Positions 62,801 through 64,000 of a stretch of 64,000 nucleotides of DNA are shown piece after piece (within the stretch, counting starts at the first letter, position 1; each line of letters begins with the position of its first letter). The DNA lies in NCBI RefSeq assembly GCF_029360645.1, contig NZ_JARDUA010000003.1, positions 682,001 to 746,000 of the forward strand, given 5' to 3'. The stretch is from Pontibacter litorisediminis (lineage in GTDB: Bacteria > Bacteroidota > Bacteroidia > Cytophagales > Hymenobacteraceae). The position numbers were made by a program, and so were the translations under genes. The notes beneath the pieces are model-generated. The model was given only the letters and a program-made list of their open reading frames with translations. It ran no database searches and was not told the DNA's origin.

Positions 62801-64000
62801 GAATGGAGTGGATTGTGAGAAATAGTGCGGGTGCTATTGTTGCTAGCACACCATTCAGTGCGAGTAGAACATACACAACCAACTCACTGAATAATGGAGA
62901 TGTAGTAAGTCTGAACTTCACATCAGAAGAGAATAAGTGTTCTCCAGTAGCATCAAGTAACTCCATAACAATGGTGGTGGTTATTCCGCAGACTATGGCA
63001 GGAGGTGGTGCTTATTGTGCTGGTGGCACAGGTGTACCAATAAGTATAACCAGCTCACAGCAAGGAGTAACATACCAATTGCTGCGTACGGTTGGCTCCA
63101 ACACAGTTACAGTTGGCTCACCAAGAAATGGTACCGGAAGTTCTGTTAGCTTTGGTAACCAGACCATAGCCGGTACTTACACAATACAGCCAATATCTGC
63201 TAACGGAACATGTTCTCCGGTTTATGGCCCAGTAGAAGTAGTTATTACTCCTAGACCGATAGCATACAATGTTACTACTCCTAATGGTCCTTCATACTGT
63301 GTAGGGGGGGCTGGAGTACAGGTTGGTTTGTCTAACTCACAGGCTGGAGTTACTTACAGTCTGTATAGAAGTGGTACAAGTACAGCGTTGACATCTGTTG
63401 GTAGAACCACTACCGGACCTTTCACTTTCCCTGGTAGCTATACAGCAGGTACATATTCTGTGATTGCCACACCTACTGGTTCACAGCCAACTGTGGCAAA
63501 CTGCCCGCAGAACATGCTGAATACGGTGACAATAACTACGGATCCATTACCAACAGCAGTTACAGCCACTGGCGGCAGCTACTGCAGGCCTACAGCACAG
63601 CGTCCAAGTGATGGTGCTTTGGTTACAGTGACCAATTCACAAAGTGGAGTTTCGTACCAGCTTCTTAACTCCTTAGGGGAACCTATCGGCAATCCAGTAT
63701 CAAGCACAGGAGGGCAAATCACACTAGGACCTGTCCTTGCTGGCACGTACAGCATACGTGCAACTAATAACACTACAGGTTGCACGAATACGGTAGGGCA
63801 GGCTACAGTAACTATCGATGAGCGGGTTGAGCCTCTCGGAGACATCATCATCACGAATGAAAGGGGAGAGGTGATTACTGAGGAACAACTCGAAATAGGA
63901 CAGCTTGCCCGCTTTACAGCCGATAACACTTTCGAAGATGACCAAACAGCTGAATCCTATACTTGGTACATTGGAGACGGTACTGAAGCAGGTTGGGAAG
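56815..64000 (+). CDS. Giant T9SS-type surface protein with IPT, PKD-like and Ig-like repeats (3' end outside window)
   Basis: Translated from ATG 56815 the frame appears open to the window end, at least 2,395 residues with no stop seen. Residues 1-38 carry a hydrophobic signal segment (SSLAVVMLLAAAVYVYA). There follow a beta-rich adhesin-like region to about 300, an IPT/TIG-like domain at about 307-395 (VTVTGTNFVRGSVVRING), a PKD-like domain (CEGAQDVTYSVANIAGATFNW), and several Ig/PKD modules (NAGPDQRLCTQGAS, FCEGGSVLFGANQ). Seven units of about 93 residues follow at about 1167-1829 (TANTISGAATYCQG, YLWQQSP, TYYRRVV). Base composition is visibly more A+T-rich than the SprB-like gene. The sorting domain and any SprF partner would lie beyond the edge. 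Confidence 0.88.
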   Translation, partial: MKQSFTQLIAQAVQARRVLISSLAVVMLLAAAVYVYAAVGVTVTGGATFPISADLAANATQSTPGYTLVGDINITEESAGDVSASGNIVLTAPTGWRFRTGATASVELAPGETGGNNSASISVGTPVTSGDGSQITIPLTYSNNNKRERIVISGVAVQALNGGNIPGTGSIAISAANGAVVSGLPATVSKALSQSPGAIRSLAFRVQPPTVDVGAAMSPAPRVAVVDQFGNTVTSVNTGTIGLVLSGTPNTALINPSSGATASITNGVAIFNSIRIDEGGTFQLLATYSGNSSAQGTSNPFTVNNLTPTVSSALPCITAGSTQRTVTVTGTNFVRGSVVRINGASRTTTYVSSTSLSATLLSEDVNTARTLSVTVFNPTPAGGSSNAVDFVIHPVYEASGITGDTEVCEGAQDVTYSVANIAGATFNWQVGPGATIVSGGTSNTITVRFGSTASTVNISVQALNACGVAGPSSNLPVTVTPYPTGISAGPTEGVFFCTGQSATLGSGEPAVAGYTYSWSPVTGLSDPTDPNPTVSLTNSTSVAEFYTYTLTVTNGEAECAVTDQVTVTVYPELVIAADDVEPVCIGNSIELRVTGSPSYTYAWTGPNGFTSTEQNPIIPNATEDNEGTYTVLVTNQQGCQATAEVDVDIAPLPTANAGPDQRLCTQGASTSFTVTGIPSAGAAGEWSVVAGTATIASETSLETEVSVTSASATLRFTAETPDGCQAFDDVVLTVDPLPVVTLAPFGDICESDPSFTLTGGLPAGGTYSGPGVANGVFSPAAAGGDGTYTITYTYRNGNGCENSAARTITVKPQPVVSVTPDTEICAGESITLTASGATTYRWEPAAGLSATTGASVTASPTQTTTYTVYGTTNGCESVAQTVTVTVNPLPVVTITPTGPTEFCPENYVELRAVENSTYTYAWFRTGNSTSVGSASSYQATETGSYYVTITTDKGCTLTSETVAVKVANVPTVATITTTGATTFCEGGSVLFGANQAPPGQTYVYEWERSTDGVNFTTIEGEISRTYEAEETGFYRVLVSNTVEADEDTEQCTKISEAVQVTVLPQPTADITSSSETQCRTESGATTFTVTGTFSGGTAAWTSSNGSFVISDRSDVTNPSTEVTTSTVTVTVSAANTSIVNSTITLRTTNGAASCDPASESVTLTVQPLIAGNTITGTAEYCQGATASALSSGTLTGGNGSYTYQWQSGSSATGSFTDIDRATAATYTPSTATGGTIYYRRVVRSGECSNTSAAFAVTVTPSITTNTIAGTQSYCENELATALGGAVAGGTGNYTFLWQQSPSGTGSWTSAAGTNNQDSYTPSTATGGTIYYRRLVTSGECANNASNVIAVRVTPAITANVITGAATYCQGATAAALGGTVTGGVTAKTYLWEQSPNGTSSWTSADGTNNLISYTPPTTTAGTVYYRRVVTSENCSSTSNVVAITVTPSITANTISGGATYCEGAVAAALGGTVSGGLDSKTYLWQQSPSGTGSWTNAAGTNNQDSYTPSTATATTTYYRRVVNSGECSSTSNVVAVTVTPAITANTISGAATYCQGATAAALSGTVTGGVTAKTFLWQQSPNGTDQWITAIGTSNQASYTPSTASVGTMHYRRIVTSGECSSTSNVVAIRVNSPIAGNQISGTQTVCSGGAIAPLGQASGTSLSGGSTPYTYQWQSSTTLNGTYTNVTGGTGATSASYTPATRTVTSQTTVYYKRVVNGGQCSSVSNAVSVTFNPVIASNTISGAQTVCAGVAPSQLTGSAPTGGSGAYTYLWESSTISATAGFSAATGTNTNSNYSPGALQQTTWFRRVVTSGGCSNTSTAVRVTVTPITTYTLVLTANPFPVCQGVNTTYVATVLANVTSVNYPANPRYEQITWVGGTDVSDQFDFDWWKNDNNDRAEGQTGRTVSLAGLSSTDYYTVRAAPKAGANLGCAEFVNRPELTPGNPGTAKLFSNRIYLGRPDNYGVSISRVPTGSICQGTSVTFTATPNADYVNLRMEWIVRNSAGAIVASTPFSASRTYTTNSLNNGDVVSLNFTSEENKCSPVASSNSITMVVVIPQTMAGGGAYCAGGTGVPISITSSQQGVTYQLLRTVGSNTVTVGSPRNGTGSSVSFGNQTIAGTYTIQPISANGTCSPVYGPVEVVITPRPIAYNVTTPNGPSYCVGGAGVQVGLSNSQAGVTYSLYRSGTSTALTSVGRTTTGPFTFPGSYTAGTYSVIATPTGSQPTVANCPQNMLNTVTITTDPLPTAVTATGGSYCRPTAQRPSDGALVTVTNSQSGVSYQLLNSLGEPIGNPVSSTGGQITLGPVLAGTYSIRATNNTTGCTNTVGQATVTIDERVEPLGDIIITNERGEVITEEQLEIGQLARFTADNTFEDDQTAESYTWYIGDGTEAGWE
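60313..62302 (+). repeat. Seven tandem ~282-bp units within the third giant gene
   Basis: Units begin near 60343, 60613, 60895, 61171, 61453, 61732 and 62038, each with (I)SGxxTYC-Q-A, then WQQSPNG, YTPSTA and YYRRVVTSGECSSTSN. Units 2-5 are most alike, the outer ones diverged. Confidence 0.8.

Noticed and set aside
56815..64000. Horizontal transfer of the third giant gene as an island
   Set aside because: The lower G+C is suggestive, but I see no integrase, tRNA boundary or direct repeats in the window, so I only note the composition.

Overview
The window is a chromosomal segment of a Bacteroidota bacterium, most likely Cytophagales and close to Pontibacter/Hymenobacteraceae. The support is threefold. 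First, there are type IX secretion (T9SS) cargo proteins with both type A and type B C-terminal sorting domains, plus PorP/SprF-family partner proteins. Second, promoters fit the Bacteroidota -33 TTTG / -7 TAnnTTTG pattern, and clear Shine-Dalgarno sites are absent. Third, several small families look phylum-restricted (DUF2851-like tail, DUF6503-like lipoprotein, SRCPxDV lipoproteins). The genus is an inference from general resemblance. I see no phage, plasmid, integron or CRISPR module.

Layout. 1-10.2 kb: membrane and housekeeping genes (polytopic membrane protein, NeuD-like acyltransferase, trhO, nucleoside phosphorylase, two small paralogues, acyl-CoA reductase divergent from a dicluster ferredoxin, pentapeptide protein, valS). 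10.2-24.9 kb: secreted S8 protease with SLH-like repeats and a T9SS tail, ThuA lipoprotein, two SRCP-motif proteins, a carboxypeptidase-like-domain protein, tRNA-Leu(CAG), an enolase-superfamily protein, a MarR-YceI-YceI operon with a visible operator, a DUF6503-like lipoprotein, a DPP-IV-like peptidase, clpS and recR. 25.1-28.2 kb: a type B T9SS cargo gene followed by a PorP/SprF gene. 28.4-42.4 kb: aminotransferase, a heptose-phosphate-kinase-like PfkB protein and a TrkH transporter in one run; hemE with a beta-barrel gene; MarC; a NYN protein; a DUF1028 protein; an M28 peptidase; queA with two small genes. 43.2-52.9 kb: a 2,900-residue SprB-like surface protein with about 30 tandem repeats, again followed by a SprF-like gene. 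53.5-56.1 kb: an M14 carboxypeptidase. 56.8-64 kb: a third giant surface-protein gene that runs off the window; it has no stop here, so a search for closed ORFs would miss it.

Together the accessory genes describe an envelope heavy in exported hydrolases (S8, S9, M28, M14) and giant T9SS adhesin-like proteins, with cargo-partner pairs repeated twice. The most unusual signals are not genes. The heptamer AAGTATA/TATACTT occurs roughly 85-90 times on both strands, in coding and non-coding DNA, where about 5 are expected; it is absent from valS and the S8 gene. A noncoding repeat of about 280 bp is present twice in inverted orientation around the giant-gene region. The SprB-like array has a six-unit higher-order period with one exact 1,398-bp step. 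Two genes (clpS, hemE) have a -7 promoter box exactly four bases before their ATG, which predicts leaderless mRNAs.
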